A stretch of 64,000 nt of DNA from JBMNGH01 sp050949725 (lineage in GTDB: Bacteria > Bacillota > Thermosediminibacteria > Thermosediminibacterales > Tepidanaerobacteraceae), in NCBI GenBank assembly GCA_050949725.1, contig JBMNGH010000007.1, positions 4,997-68,996 of the forward strand, read 5' to 3'. This document shows, in pieces, positions 8,964-17,784 of this stretch. Made by a program: the position numbers and the translations under genes. Numbering within the stretch: the stretch's first letter is position 1; each line of letters opens with the position of its first letter. Under the pieces are notes generated by a model, which saw only the letters and a list, made by a program, of their open reading frames with translations, made no database searches and had not been told where the DNA came from.

Positions 8964-9548
8964 TTAGCACATATCATTGCCCGGGAAATCGAGTTTTAAA
9001 AACCTGGATATGAAACTGACAATCTTTTTAGTCTCATTGAAATTCAAAACAGGGACTTTCCTTTTTTTAACCTTTAAACAATACGTATCACCTTCGTTTA
9101 AAATTTCAGTTTCAGGATAAACAGTTTTGATATCGTATATTGTATCAATACTTTCTACTGCAATTGCAACAACATCCTCATCTTCTATCATTTTCAAGGT
9201 CTGGATATTGCCCTTTCGGTAAACTATAATCTTGGGAATCCTTGCGCCCTTATAGCCTTCAACAAATACAATATCTGATGATGAACACATCTCGTTTATG
9301 AGCTCATTAAGGTGTCGTTCCCGAGCCTGTCTTGAAATTTTTAAGATAACATCAGGCGCACTCACGATTATTTTATCTGCACCAGAAGTATAAAACTTAT
9401 CTGAATCTCTACTTCCCATATCTATATGTTGAGCATGTTTGATGACGCCAATTGTATATCCCATCGCTTTCAGCTCAGGTATTATTTTAGAAAGAAGCGT
9501 TGTCTTACCGCTCCCTGAATAACCTGAAATACCTAGGATATTACCCAT
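8964..9548 (-). CDS. mobB: Molybdopterin-guanine dinucleotide biosynthesis protein B
   Basis: A 194-residue GTP-binding protein of the MobB family, an accessory factor when MobA attaches GMP to molybdopterin. The P-loop GYSGSGKTTLLSK is near residue 8, the family motif VIKHAQH near 36, DSDKFYTSGAD near 48 and FVEGYKG near 97. The ATG at 9548 follows GGAAGGA by nine bases. No other molybdenum-cofactor gene is adjacent, although a ModE-type regulator lies at 40.5 kb, so the organism probably makes molybdo- or tungsto-enzymes. Confidence 0.9.
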   Translation of the reverse strand: MGNILGISGYSGSGKTTLLSKIIPELKAMGYTIGVIKHAQHIDMGSRDSDKFYTSGADKIIVSAPDVILKISRQARERHLNELINEMCSSSDIVFVEGYKGARIPKIIVYRKGNIQTLKMIEDEDVVAIAVESIDTIYDIKTVYPETEILNEGDTYCLKVKKRKVPVLNFNETKKIVSFISRFLKLDFPGNDMC

Positions 9549-10023
9549 AGAACACAATCCTTCCATAATCAATTTCAAATTGATCTTGACTTCTATAAGC
9601 AATAAAAATAATCCTGCAAAGATTGCAATTATTTCCTTTGAAATCTGATTAACTTATTTTTCATTTTATTTTTTTATTAGATATCAAAATGTTCCCCATA
9701 GATTAAGTATATCTAGTATATGTTAAATTAATACTTTACGAAATAAAGCTATGTCGCTATAATAATTTATAGTGACGGAAACGAATTTTGTGCGAATTTC
9801 ATCCGTTACTAGTAGATATGAACCACTCGATGAGATCATTATATTTTATAAACAAATAATAAATCTGTTGAATAGATAGTCTAACGCATAGCTAAAGATA
9901 ATAAAAGGTTTAGGCGCAAAAACTTAAAAGTAATATTTTGTTAATTTAGCTATGAAATTAGGAAACGTTAAACTAAGAAATGTAACTTGAATTTATATTT
10001 TCCTATGTTAAGGAGGAAATCCT
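9549..10023. other. AT-rich intergenic region with one inverted repeat
   Basis: This 475-bp gap separates the divergent mobB and ECF-transporter genes. The only clear structure is an imperfect inverted repeat at 9770-9811 with arms TAGTGACGG and CCGTTACTA around a 24-base centre. No known riboswitch was recognised, although one would not be surprising before a vitamin transporter gene. An AAGGAGG ribosome site for the transporter closes the gap. Confidence 0.5.
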
Positions 10024-10569
10024 ATGATAAAATCCTCGACTAAAAAATTCGTTTTATCAGCTTTTTTCCTAGCTCTCGGACTCGTATTGCCGTTTCTGAC
10101 GATGCAAATACCGAGTCTTGGAAGCAGGTTACTGCCAATGCACATTCCTGTCTTGCTTTGTGGCTTTATCTGCGGATGGCCGTCCGGTTTGGTCGTCGGG
10201 CTTATTGTACCTGTCTTTAGGAGCATGCTGTTTGGAATGCCTCCAATGTTTCCTACAGCTGTTGCGATGACCTTCGAATTAGCCATGTATGGTTGCATTT
10301 CGGGTGTTTTGTACGAACTCTTTCCTAAGAAGAATTCTTTTATAATAATATCATTAGGCTTGGCTATGATTTGTGGACGAATAGTCTGGGGAATTGTCAG
10401 CCTGTTTTTGTACGGTTTGAGTGGTAGCGAATTTACCTGGCAAGTTTTTGTGGTTGGTGCGTTCTTAAATGCTATTCCGGGAATAGTAATTCAGTTCATT
10501 ATCATTCCTATCATTGTAATAGCCCTAGCAAAGACAAAGCTTGTGGGAAATGTTCCTGATGAATATTAG
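10024..10569 (+). CDS. ECF transporter substrate-binding (S) component
   Basis: A 181-residue integral membrane protein with about six hydrophobic segments, including FVLSAFFLALGLVLPFL at the N-terminus and an IVIQFIIIPIIVIALA segment near the end. The N-terminal AFFLALG-type helix and the LPMHIPVLLCGFICGW motif match S components of energy-coupling-factor transporters, which bind a vitamin or small metabolite and share an EcfAA'T module encoded elsewhere. No ECF energizing genes are in this window. The P-loop kinase-like gene overlaps its 3' end, so the substrate may be phosphorylated after uptake. The substrate is not determined from sequence. Confidence 0.82.
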   Translation: MIKSSTKKFVLSAFFLALGLVLPFLTMQIPSLGSRLLPMHIPVLLCGFICGWPSGLVVGLIVPVFRSMLFGMPPMFPTAVAMTFELAMYGCISGVLYELFPKKNSFIIISLGLAMICGRIVWGIVSLFLYGLSGSEFTWQVFVVGAFLNAIPGIVIQFIIIPIIVIALAKTKLVGNVPDEY

Positions 10570-11632
10570 AAATGTGCTGTTAAGCCAATATAGACTTTAT
10601 CCAATGATGCAAATACGTGATATTGTAAAGCTGATATACCAGAATGAATTTGCCGGTGAGCACCTTATTTTAAATGAAAAAGACAGTTTGCTAAAGTTAC
10701 AAAAGGAATATAATCTCATAAAATGTAAGTCTGCTACCAATACGATATACAACAATGTCTTTGAGGAGATCGGCAATGGTCTATGTAGGTTAAATTTATT
10801 CACCCTAAAAGATTACGACATCGATCTTACGACTGTTAACCGCTTCTTTTTAACTACTGCAAATTCGAACACTGGTAGTAAAAATAGTTTCGAAAATAAA
10901 CTTGATGTGTTCAGTCATTGTTGCAGAAAAAAAGAGTTGCCTTATGATCCTCATGAGGTCGTAGCTTATCTGCTTGCTTACAGAAAGAAAGGTTATCCAC
11001 CTGTTAGCCATAGCAATATTTACAAGATTGCATATTCCCCTGCATATCGAATTGTAAAAAAGGATTACAGCATTTTTTTTGAACTGTTTTGTAAAATTGA
11101 CCTGCTCATGAAATCACACAAAAGAGTAATCGTTGCTATTGATGGCAACAGCGGTGCTGGAAAGACTACACTTGCTTCTTTAATAGGCAGTATATATGAT
11201 TGTAACACTTTTCATATGGATGATTTTTTTCTAACCCCTGATTTGAAAACAGAAAAACGTCTTAAGGAAATCGGCGGAAATGTCGATTATGTCCGCTTTA
11301 AGCAGGAAGTAATCGATAAAATACACAGCGGACATAAATTTGATTTTCGTGCATATGACTGCAAAAAAATGGCTTTTAAACAACCAGTATCGGTGATTCC
11401 AAAAAAACTGAATATTATCGAGGGTTGTTACAGCATGCACCCAACCTTAATAAATAATTACGATTTAAAAATCTTTTTGTGTATAGACAAAGAAAAACAA
11501 ATTCAGTTAATATTAAAAAGAAACGGTGTGGATGTGCTAAACAAATATTTGGAGGAATGGATACCATTAGAAAATAAATACTTTGAAGAATACAAAATAA
11601 AAGAACGAAGTGATTTGGTTTTCAATAGATGA
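10559..11632 (+). CDS. Uridine-kinase-like P-loop protein with extra N-terminal domain
   Basis: About 357 residues. The C-terminal half is a uridine/pantothenate-kinase-like P-loop domain: Walker A AIDGNSGAGKTTLAS near residue 192, FHMDDFFL near 216 (acceptor-binding Asp pair) and IIEGCYSMHP near 285. The N-terminal 180 residues (YPMMQIRDIVKLIYQNEF...) are not recognised. The start overlaps the ECF S-component end by 11 bp, indicating translational coupling; ATGs at 10550 and 10559 are both possible. Inference: it phosphorylates the imported metabolite or a nucleoside. A role as a regulator is also possible. Confidence 0.72.
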   Translation: MNIRNVLLSQYRLYPMMQIRDIVKLIYQNEFAGEHLILNEKDSLLKLQKEYNLIKCKSATNTIYNNVFEEIGNGLCRLNLFTLKDYDIDLTTVNRFFLTTANSNTGSKNSFENKLDVFSHCCRKKELPYDPHEVVAYLLAYRKKGYPPVSHSNIYKIAYSPAYRIVKKDYSIFFELFCKIDLLMKSHKRVIVAIDGNSGAGKTTLASLIGSIYDCNTFHMDDFFLTPDLKTEKRLKEIGGNVDYVRFKQEVIDKIHSGHKFDFRAYDCKKMAFKQPVSVIPKKLNIIEGCYSMHPTLINNYDLKIFLCIDKEKQIQLILKRNGVDVLNKYLEEWIPLENKYFEEYKIKERSDLVFNR

Positions 11633-11994
11633 CTTTGAATTATTTCTTCCCAAGCTTTTAACTTCATAGCCTGTAAACCCAATAATTTGCCGATGTTCAA
11701 AAAAAAAGATGCAACATTGAAGTAACTTCTACACATTTCTACAATATGTAACAAATAAATTCATTCTAAATAACTTTTTAATTACAAGAAGGATTTTTGT
11801 ATTATATGTAGAAATGATTATTATGTGAAATTAATTACATATAGTATCATTCGTCATTTTATGATTGTAATTAATGTAACTTAAAAATGGGCACGATAAT
11901 ACTAAGTATATACAAGTGAGTTTCAGTAAAAGAGGCTTTATTTTTTTGCAATAATTTTTACATAACAATATAAATATCAAGGAGGCATATTCAA
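11633..11994. other. Intergenic region before ald
   Basis: This 362-bp AT-rich stretch has no convincing reading frame. A ten-base inverted pair, CATTTCTACA near 11735 and TGTAGAAATG near 11808, is spaced by about 65 bp and could be an operator pair or chance. An AAGGAGG ribosome site for ald ends the region. Confidence 0.4.
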
Positions 11995-13113
11995 ATGATA
12001 GTTGGGGTACCAAAAGAAATAAAGGCACAAGAAAATCGTGTTGCTATGACTCCTGCGGGAGCAGACACCATGATTAGGGCAGGACATAAAGTCCTGGTTG
12101 AAAAGGGAGCCGGACTTGGAGCAGGCTTTTCTGATGAAGAGTACAAGGCCGTCGGTGCTGAGATCATCAATGAGGCTTCCGATGTATGGGCAAAAAGCGA
12201 GATGATAATCAAGGTTAAAGAGCCACTGGCATCTGAATATGGTTATTTTAGAAAAGGTCTTATCATTTTTACTTATCTGCACCTTGCGGCAGAACCTGAC
12301 CTGACCAAAGCCCTTATAGATTCAGGTGCTGTTGCAATTGCTTATGAGACCGTGCAAAGAGCAGACAGGAGTTTACCGCTGCTCACTCCTATGAGTGAGG
12401 TTGCAGGGCGCATGGCTGTGCAGCAGGGTTCGATTTATCTCGAGAAGACACGTGGCGGCAAGGGTGTTTTGATTGACGGAGTGCCCGGTGTTCCCCCTGC
12501 TTCTGTGGTTGTAGTAGGTGCAGGCATTGTGGGTACTGGTGCCATAAGGAGGGCCGTAGGTCTTGGTTCAAGAGTCACTATTTTGGATATCAATGTAGAC
12601 AGGCTCCGTTATCTCGGAGAGGTATTTATGGGCAGGGTTGAGACACTGTATTCAAACAACTTTAATATTACTCAAGCTGTAAAAAATGCTGATTTAGTCG
12701 TAGGAGCGGTCCTCATACCTGGTGCAAAAGCTCCAAAACTGGTAACCGAAGAGATGGTAAAGCAGATGGAACCAGGCAGTGTGATTGTCGATGTTGCCAT
12801 AGACCAGGGCGGGTGTGTTGAGACGATTGAACACCCGACAACACATGCTGAACCGATATTTGAAAAGTACGGTGTAATACACTACGCTGTTGCAAACATA
12901 CCTGGGGCAGTTCCGCGCACATCTACTTTGGCCCTAACTAATGTGACTGCACCTTATGCCCTCAAGATTGCGAATATGGGATGGAAGCAGGCCGTATTGG
13001 CAGATCCCGCACTTGCTAAAGGTGTAAATGTGCTTGATGGTAAGATAACTTACAAAGCTGTTGCTGATGCTTTTGAGCTTCCATATGTACCGCTGGATGA
13101 GCTTGTAAAATAA
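11995..13113 (+). CDS. ald: Alanine dehydrogenase
   Basis: A 372-residue NAD-dependent enzyme that interconverts L-alanine with pyruvate and ammonia. The N-terminus MIVGVPKEIKAQENRVAMTP is diagnostic; a catalytic lysine lies in IIKVKEP (near residue 74), a catalytic histidine in YLHLAAEP (near 96), and the Rossmann motif VVGAGIVGTGAIRRAVGLG near 173-191. IVDVAIDQGGC near 266 is the usual substrate/cofactor region. AAGGAGG lies nine bases before the ATG. It has its own terminator, so it is probably monocistronic. In spore formers it serves alanine catabolism and sporulation. Confidence 0.97.
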   Translation: MIVGVPKEIKAQENRVAMTPAGADTMIRAGHKVLVEKGAGLGAGFSDEEYKAVGAEIINEASDVWAKSEMIIKVKEPLASEYGYFRKGLIIFTYLHLAAEPDLTKALIDSGAVAIAYETVQRADRSLPLLTPMSEVAGRMAVQQGSIYLEKTRGGKGVLIDGVPGVPPASVVVVGAGIVGTGAIRRAVGLGSRVTILDINVDRLRYLGEVFMGRVETLYSNNFNITQAVKNADLVVGAVLIPGAKAPKLVTEEMVKQMEPGSVIVDVAIDQGGCVETIEHPTTHAEPIFEKYGVIHYAVANIPGAVPRTSTLALTNVTAPYALKIANMGWKQAVLADPALAKGVNVLDGKITYKAVADAFELPYVPLDELVK

Positions 13114-13145
13114 CCAGGGTAATACACTAAAAGATACCAAGATAT

Positions 13146-13203
13146 AAAAAAGAAGTAGGGCTGCCCTAAAGCGAACCAAATGACAGCTCTACTTCTTTTT
13201 TAT
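13146..13203 (+). terminator. Intrinsic terminator of ald
   Basis: Stem AGAAGTAGGGCTG / CAGCTCTACTTCT around an 18-base loop is followed by a T run (TTCTTTTTTATT). The next 300 bp to 13500 show no further feature I can support. Confidence 0.8.
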
Positions 13204-13500
13204 TATGCCCAAAGCCATTTATGGTTCATTGATAACATATTGAAAATAAACAACTAACCAAATCTATAATGATTTAATATCACGGTGTCAATTTTTCTGC
13301 TACACCTTTGTACATCTTTTTTTCAGGATATTTATAAGAGTATAGTTTGCTCGTTTGTTTTCTCATATCCAAGCTGGCACACCTTTCATTACCCTCTGTT
13401 ATCGTTATAAAATGATTTCCTGCCAACGTCCGACCTTGCTTGGAAAACAGTGTTTCCATAAGAAAGAAATATTCAAATCCTTAAATCTTCCATGTCAACT

Positions 13501-15228
13501 TTACTTGTTTTTTGATGGAAGAAAAAATGAAAAGGTTGTGCAGCCTTCAGGGTAATTTGTTGCCCATACCTTACCCCTATGAGCATCGATTAAATTTTTA
13601 ACTATTGCAAGACCCAGCCCTGTGCCTTCTGTGTGTCTAGCGCGAGACTTGTCTATTTTATAAAAACGTTCCCATATAAAAGGCAACTCATCCTCAGGAA
13701 TTCCAACACCAGTGTTTGTCATTGATACAATGATTCCCTCTTCAACCGTTTTAGCATGGATTTTAATTTCGCCACCTGGATCAGCATATCTCATGGCATT
13801 GTCCAAAAGGTTTATAAAAACTTGAACTATGCGATCCTCATCAGCTTCAATAATCGGCAATTGGTCACAATCAACTACAATGCTTAAATCTTTTTCTTCC
13901 AATACAGGATCTAGCTTTTTGACAACTCGCACAATTAGTTTATCTAGGCGTATTTTGTCCTTTTTTAGTACAAAATGCCCTCCTTCAATTTGGGAAAGGT
14001 CCAAGAGATCATTTACCAACCGACGAAGTCGCAATGTCTCATCAAGTATTATACTCAAGTACCTCTTTTGTTCTTCCGGGTTATCTACTATTTGGTCGAG
14101 AAGAGCCTCAGTGTATCCCTGAAGATATGACAGAGGCGTCCGCAATTCGTGCGATACATCTCCTATGAATTCTCTTCTTAAGTGTTCCAGCTTCCTTTCC
14201 TTCGTCACGTCCTGCAATACAACTAGTACCCCTAGAATTGTGGACTTCTCATCCATTAAAGGAGCAAACCTAGCACTGATAATTTTTCCATCAATTTTTA
14301 TTTCCTCAGCCAAATGCATTTTTTCCTGCTTAACTCTATTAAGAAATGGCATAAATATCTTATACCGTTCAGGGTTTTTACTGTTATATCCCTCACTACC
14401 CAAAATCGCTTTAGCTTGGGGATTGACAATCAGTACTGTATTATCAGAGCCAAAAGTTATAACCCCATCAGTCATGCTCAAAAGCACATTGTGGAGCTGA
14501 TTCTTCTCTTGATAAAGAGCATTAATATTATCCTTTAATGCTTCTGAAAGGTAGTTTATTGATCTGGCCAAGGTCCCTATTTCGTCATCTGAAACAACTT
14601 CAATCCTATCGTCAAAAACACCACCGGCCATGTTTTCCGCCACTTTTTTAATGCGAACAAGAGGCTTTGAAATCATCTTTGACAAAATAAAACTCAGGGC
14701 AGTTGAGACTAGAATGGCCCCGGCAGCAGCTATAAGTATCAAGTGCCTTATATGTGTAATTGATTTCTGTATTGATGTAATTGGAGAATAAAGAATCACT
14801 GCCCCCATTACTCCGTCTTCCGTTTTAATGGGCAGTGCTACCATCAGCATTGATGTACCAAAATGTGGCACATATGATTTGTGCACAACCATGTTTCCAT
14901 CCAAAATTTGTGCAAATTGTTTGCTGGTGAGAATAGAATCTCTCATATTAAGCAGGCTGGAACTGGCCATTATTAAACCCTGACGGTCAACTACCACAGC
15001 ATGTGCGTTAATAAATTTGCTGATATCTATTAACTCAGTGGGTTCGATTCCGCGCAAAATAAGGCTTATCAGTTGTTGACCTTCATTTATCATTTCATTC
15101 TTCTTTATACTAAAATAAAAGTTTTCAAAAAACCGTGACATCGTAAGGCCTGATACAAGAATTGCTACTATAGCTAAAAGTGTCATGAACAGCCAAAGTT
15201 TGCCAATAATACTCTTTTGAAAAATCAC
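13501..15228 (-). CDS. Two-component sensor histidine kinase
   Basis: A 575-residue membrane kinase. TM1 is at about residues 9-29, an extracytoplasmic sensor region follows to about 160, TM2 at about 162-185, HAMP to about 240, a PAS domain at about 245-345, then HisKA with the phospho-acceptor in FIGDVSHELRTPLSYL (about 358) and HATPase_c (N box DNAMRYA, G1 TGVGIPEDELPFIWERFY, G2 GTGLGLAIVK). It starts with GTG, overlapping the response regulator stop by four bases, so the two are translationally coupled. The layout matches PhoR/WalK/ResE-type kinases; the signal is not known. Confidence 0.93.
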   Translation of the reverse strand: MIFQKSIIGKLWLFMTLLAIVAILVSGLTMSRFFENFYFSIKKNEMINEGQQLISLILRGIEPTELIDISKFINAHAVVVDRQGLIMASSSLLNMRDSILTSKQFAQILDGNMVVHKSYVPHFGTSMLMVALPIKTEDGVMGAVILYSPITSIQKSITHIRHLILIAAAGAILVSTALSFILSKMISKPLVRIKKVAENMAGGVFDDRIEVVSDDEIGTLARSINYLSEALKDNINALYQEKNQLHNVLLSMTDGVITFGSDNTVLIVNPQAKAILGSEGYNSKNPERYKIFMPFLNRVKQEKMHLAEEIKIDGKIISARFAPLMDEKSTILGVLVVLQDVTKERKLEHLRREFIGDVSHELRTPLSYLQGYTEALLDQIVDNPEEQKRYLSIILDETLRLRRLVNDLLDLSQIEGGHFVLKKDKIRLDKLIVRVVKKLDPVLEEKDLSIVVDCDQLPIIEADEDRIVQVFINLLDNAMRYADPGGEIKIHAKTVEEGIIVSMTNTGVGIPEDELPFIWERFYKIDKSRARHTEGTGLGLAIVKNLIDAHRGKVWATNYPEGCTTFSFFLPSKNK

Positions 15229-15911
15229 CCTACCACCCCGAACTTATAACCTATCCCCCATACTGTGCTTATAAAAGAAGCAGCCTTACTTCTCCCAAGT
15301 TTTTCTCTTAGCTGCTTAATATGAGTATCAACAGTACGAAGACTCCCAAAGAAGTCGTAACCCCATACTTCCTCAAGAAGAGTCTCACGATTGAATACCC
15401 TACCCTCGTTTCTTGCCAAGTAATATAAAAGATCGAATTCCTTTGGTGTTAAATATACTTCTCTTTCATCAACCTTTACAGTTCTCGAAACGGGATCAAT
15501 AATCAAACCTGGAAACTCAAGAGTCTCCTTTTCCTCCTTTTTTAGGACAGAGCGTCTTAACAAGGCTTTGGCTCGAGCGGTAAGTTCCCTAGGGCTAAAA
15601 GGTTTTACAACATAGTCATCTGCTCCAAGTTCAAATCCTAAAACTTTATCAAATTCTTCTCCTCGTGCAGTCAGCATAATAATCGGCACATCACTGTTTT
15701 TTCGAATTTCCTTACACACGGTCCACCCGTCTACAACCGGCAGCATCAAATCTAAAATGATAAGGTCATATCCATTTTCTTTTGCCATATCGAGGGCACG
15801 TTGTCCATCATACGCTCCATCAACTTTAAATCCCTCTTTTTCAAGATATAATTTCACAAGTTCTACCATACGCTTTTCGTCATCAACGACAAGCACCCTT
15901 AATAAAGGCAT
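15225..15911 (-). CDS. OmpR-family response regulator
   Basis: A 228-residue DNA-binding response regulator. The receiver domain has the acidic pair DDEKRM near residue 9, the phospho-acceptor Asp in LIILDLMLPVVDGW near 52, and KPFSPREL near 101. The winged-helix effector domain includes YLTPKEFDLLYYLAR and VDTHIKQLREKLG. The ATG at 15911 is chosen because AGGAGG sits eight bases upstream; a longer frame runs into a repeat element. It is coupled to the downstream histidine kinase. Targets are unknown. Confidence 0.94.
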   Translation of the reverse strand: MPLLRVLVVDDEKRMVELVKLYLEKEGFKVDGAYDGQRALDMAKENGYDLIILDLMLPVVDGWTVCKEIRKNSDVPIIMLTARGEEFDKVLGFELGADDYVVKPFSPRELTARAKALLRRSVLKKEEKETLEFPGLIIDPVSRTVKVDEREVYLTPKEFDLLYYLARNEGRVFNRETLLEEVWGYDFFGSLRTVDTHIKQLREKLGRSKAASFISTVWGIGYKFGVVG

Positions 15912-15935
15912 GTCCAAGCTCCTCCTATTTGTAAT

Positions 15936-15999
15936 AAGAACCCCACCCGACGACGCAATCGATGATTGCTGTCGGGTCCCGGGAACCTTGCGCTTCGCT
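15936..15999 (+). repeat. Dispersed palindromic repeat, unit A1
   Basis: Begins AAGAACCCCACCC, contains the palindrome core CGCAATC...GATTGCTGTCGGG and ends GGGAACCTTGCGCTTCGCT. It is the first of two tandem units between a polysaccharide deacetylase gene and a response-regulator gene. Confidence 0.9.
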
Positions 16000-16066
16000 A
16001 AAGAACCCCATCCAACACGCAATCGATGATTGCTGCCGGGGCACGGGACCTTATTGTTTCAAATAA
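16000..16066 (+). repeat. Dispersed palindromic repeat, unit A2
   Basis: Second tandem unit, more diverged (GAACCCCATCCAACACGC, then CCGGGGCACGGGACC). It ends with TTATTGTTTCAAATAA, the AT-rich tail seen in the last or only unit at each locus. Confidence 0.88.
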
Positions 16067-16147
16067 GGTCAAGTTGCCTTGACCCCAATAATCACTTAAC
16101 TCATCCTATAGTAATTATAGGTTTTCGTATATTTTTAGTCAACAAGC

Positions 16148-16912
16148 TTATTTTGGCCTCATCTCTCCGGTAGACTTGTCAATATAATATTCACCCTTTA
16201 TGAGAAGCTGAGAGATTGGTACAATCTTGTAACCTTGGCGATCCAACTCATTTAAAATGATTTCTAAGGCTTCTGCAGTATTTTTTCCGTTGTTGTGGAA
16301 TAACACAATTGAACCCGGTTTTATGCGTTTTATTACCCTGTCGTAGATTGCACTTGCGCTCAGATCTTTCCAATCCAATGAATCTACGTCCCACTGTATT
16401 ACCTTATAATTTAGTTCAGAACAAGTTGTTATGAGCAAATTCCCATAATCGCCGAATGGCGGCCTGAATAGATTTGCTTCCTGCCCTGTTAGTTCCTTAA
16501 TTTTTTTATGGGTCGTCTGTAACTCTTCAATCATTGATTCTTTGGACAAAGAGCTCATCCTTGGATGTGTTGCGGAGTGATTGCCTATCTCATGGCCTTC
16601 AGCGGCAATCCTACGTGTCATATCAGGATACTCTTCCATCCAGAATTTAACCAGAAAGAATGTTGTCTTTACTCCGTGTCTGCGTAAAATGTCGAGCAAC
16701 CTTGGGGTAACGTCACTTCCCCATGCCGCATCAAATGATATAGCAGCTATTTTTTCCTCTGTCTGGACTCTGTATATTGGCACAAGTCTGTCTAACCCTC
16801 CAAAAACCAAAAGCGATTTTGTAGGCAAGTAACTTAAGCATGAAAAAACAATTATTATGACAGTAACAAGACATATTAATCCTGTAATATAATTACGTCG
16901 GATATTTTTCAT
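16148..16912 (-). CDS. Polysaccharide deacetylase, PdaB-like
   Basis: About 254 residues: one N-terminal membrane anchor (ITGLICLVTVIIIVFSCL, residues about 8-28), then a NodB-homology domain. Motif 1 is SFDAAWGSD (near residue 59), the metal-binding motif 2 GNHSATHP (near 111), motif 3 LFRPPFGDYG, motif 4 WDVDSLDW and motif 5 VLFHNNG. The AAWG signature and single anchor match the sporulation deacetylases of the PdaB group, which act on peptidoglycan. The ATG at 16912 is preferred; a GTG at 16927 lies inside the GGGGGTGA ribosome site. Confidence 0.88.
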   Translation of the reverse strand: MKNIRRNYITGLICLVTVIIIVFSCLSYLPTKSLLVFGGLDRLVPIYRVQTEEKIAAISFDAAWGSDVTPRLLDILRRHGVKTTFFLVKFWMEEYPDMTRRIAAEGHEIGNHSATHPRMSSLSKESMIEELQTTHKKIKELTGQEANLFRPPFGDYGNLLITTCSELNYKVIQWDVDSLDWKDLSASAIYDRVIKRIKPGSIVLFHNNGKNTAEALEIILNELDRQGYKIVPISQLLIKGEYYIDKSTGEMRPK

Positions 16913-17040
16913 CTTAATTGTAATCACCCCCTAACTTAGTCATATTATTTTTATTCTCAGAGACAACAACTTATGATATGTCGAATATCCTGCATTCATG
17001 ACGAATATTATTTAATAAAAACTAAAGGGGGGGGTTTTGA

Positions 17041-17340
17041 GTGTTGACTAAGGGTCAAAAGAAAGGTGTTATATTCGGTATAATATGGGGATTTTTTAGC
17101 TGGGTGCCCTATTACACAGAGTACTTAGGTAATATTAGAAATCTAATTGGCATTCCTGCGACACTGGGATTAAATTTAGAACTGGTCTTAAATAAGGGAA
17201 ATGCATTTGTTTTCAGTATAATTATGGGTGCGGGCATATGTTTTTTCATCGTAAGCCTTTTTGAGTTTTTAAGGACAGGAGTCAAAGTTATTGGTCTTTT
17301 CCCATATAAAAAGAGAAGGATGTTAAAGAGGGGGTTGTAA
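17041..17340 (+). CDS. Small membrane protein of unknown function
   Basis: A 99-residue protein with two hydrophobic segments, GVIFGIIWGFFSWVPYY and FVFSIIMGAGICFFIVSLFE, and a strongly basic C-terminus (KKRRMLKRG). It starts at a GTG after a run of G (AAAGGGGGGGG). Its stop codon lies two bases before the start of the GDT1-like gene, so the two are probably one transcript. No family is recognised; a partner of the neighbouring transporter is a guess. Confidence 0.65.
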   Translation: MLTKGQKKGVIFGIIWGFFSWVPYYTEYLGNIRNLIGIPATLGLNLELVLNKGNAFVFSIIMGAGICFFIVSLFEFLRTGVKVIGLFPYKKRRMLKRGL

Positions 17341-17342
17341 AC

Positions 17343-17618
17343 TTGATCCTCTGCAAAACTTTTTTTGCGACATTTGTACTTGTGTTCCTTGCAGAATTAG
17401 GCGATAAAACTCAATTATCAACTATCCTAATGGCTGCACATAATGAATCTTTTTTGAGTGTTTTTTTGGGTGCCTCGCTTGCTCTGATACTAAATGCATT
17501 TATTGGTGTATATCTAGGAGGTATTATCTCAAAATCTGTACCGATGGATTATATCCACTTGGGAGCGGGGATATCTTTTATTATTATTGGAATATTGCTC
17601 GTAACACAAAGGCTTTAA
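17343..17618 (+). CDS. GDT1/TMEM165-family half-size cation transporter
   Basis: A 91-residue protein with three transmembrane segments and the family signature LAELGDKTQLST (E-x-G-D-K-T/S) near residue 17. Full-length GDT1/UPF0016 proteins contain two such three-helix halves; single-half bacterial proteins are thought to dimerise and to move Mn2+ or Ca2+. The start is a TTG after an AGGGGG run. It shares a transcript with the preceding small membrane protein. No yybP-ykoY manganese riboswitch was recognised upstream. Confidence 0.85.
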   Translation: MILCKTFFATFVLVFLAELGDKTQLSTILMAAHNESFLSVFLGASLALILNAFIGVYLGGIISKSVPMDYIHLGAGISFIIIGILLVTQRL

Positions 17619-17784
17619 TTTATTATCACCTTATAATCCTTTATTTCAATAATTAAAATTGAATTAAAATTTCAACCTTTTGATGATAACATAAAAAATT
17701 GTTTTTGAAATGCCTAGCTTTTTTTTTATGCTTTCTGTTATAATAACAGATGGTGGTATAATAACTTTCTGAGGAGAGGTTACT

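Noticed and set aside
13360..13400. Possible sigma-54 promoter (TGGCAC)
   Set aside because: The matching -12 TTGC at the right spacing is absent; other TGGCAC-like hits also failed.
13355..13555. 66-codon frame after ald
   Set aside because: No ribosome site or family features, and it overlaps the 3' end of the histidine kinase gene.
15912..16022. N-terminal extension of the response regulator
   Set aside because: It is encoded by the dispersed repeat and is not part of the receiver fold; the ATG at 15911 has AGGAGG upstream.
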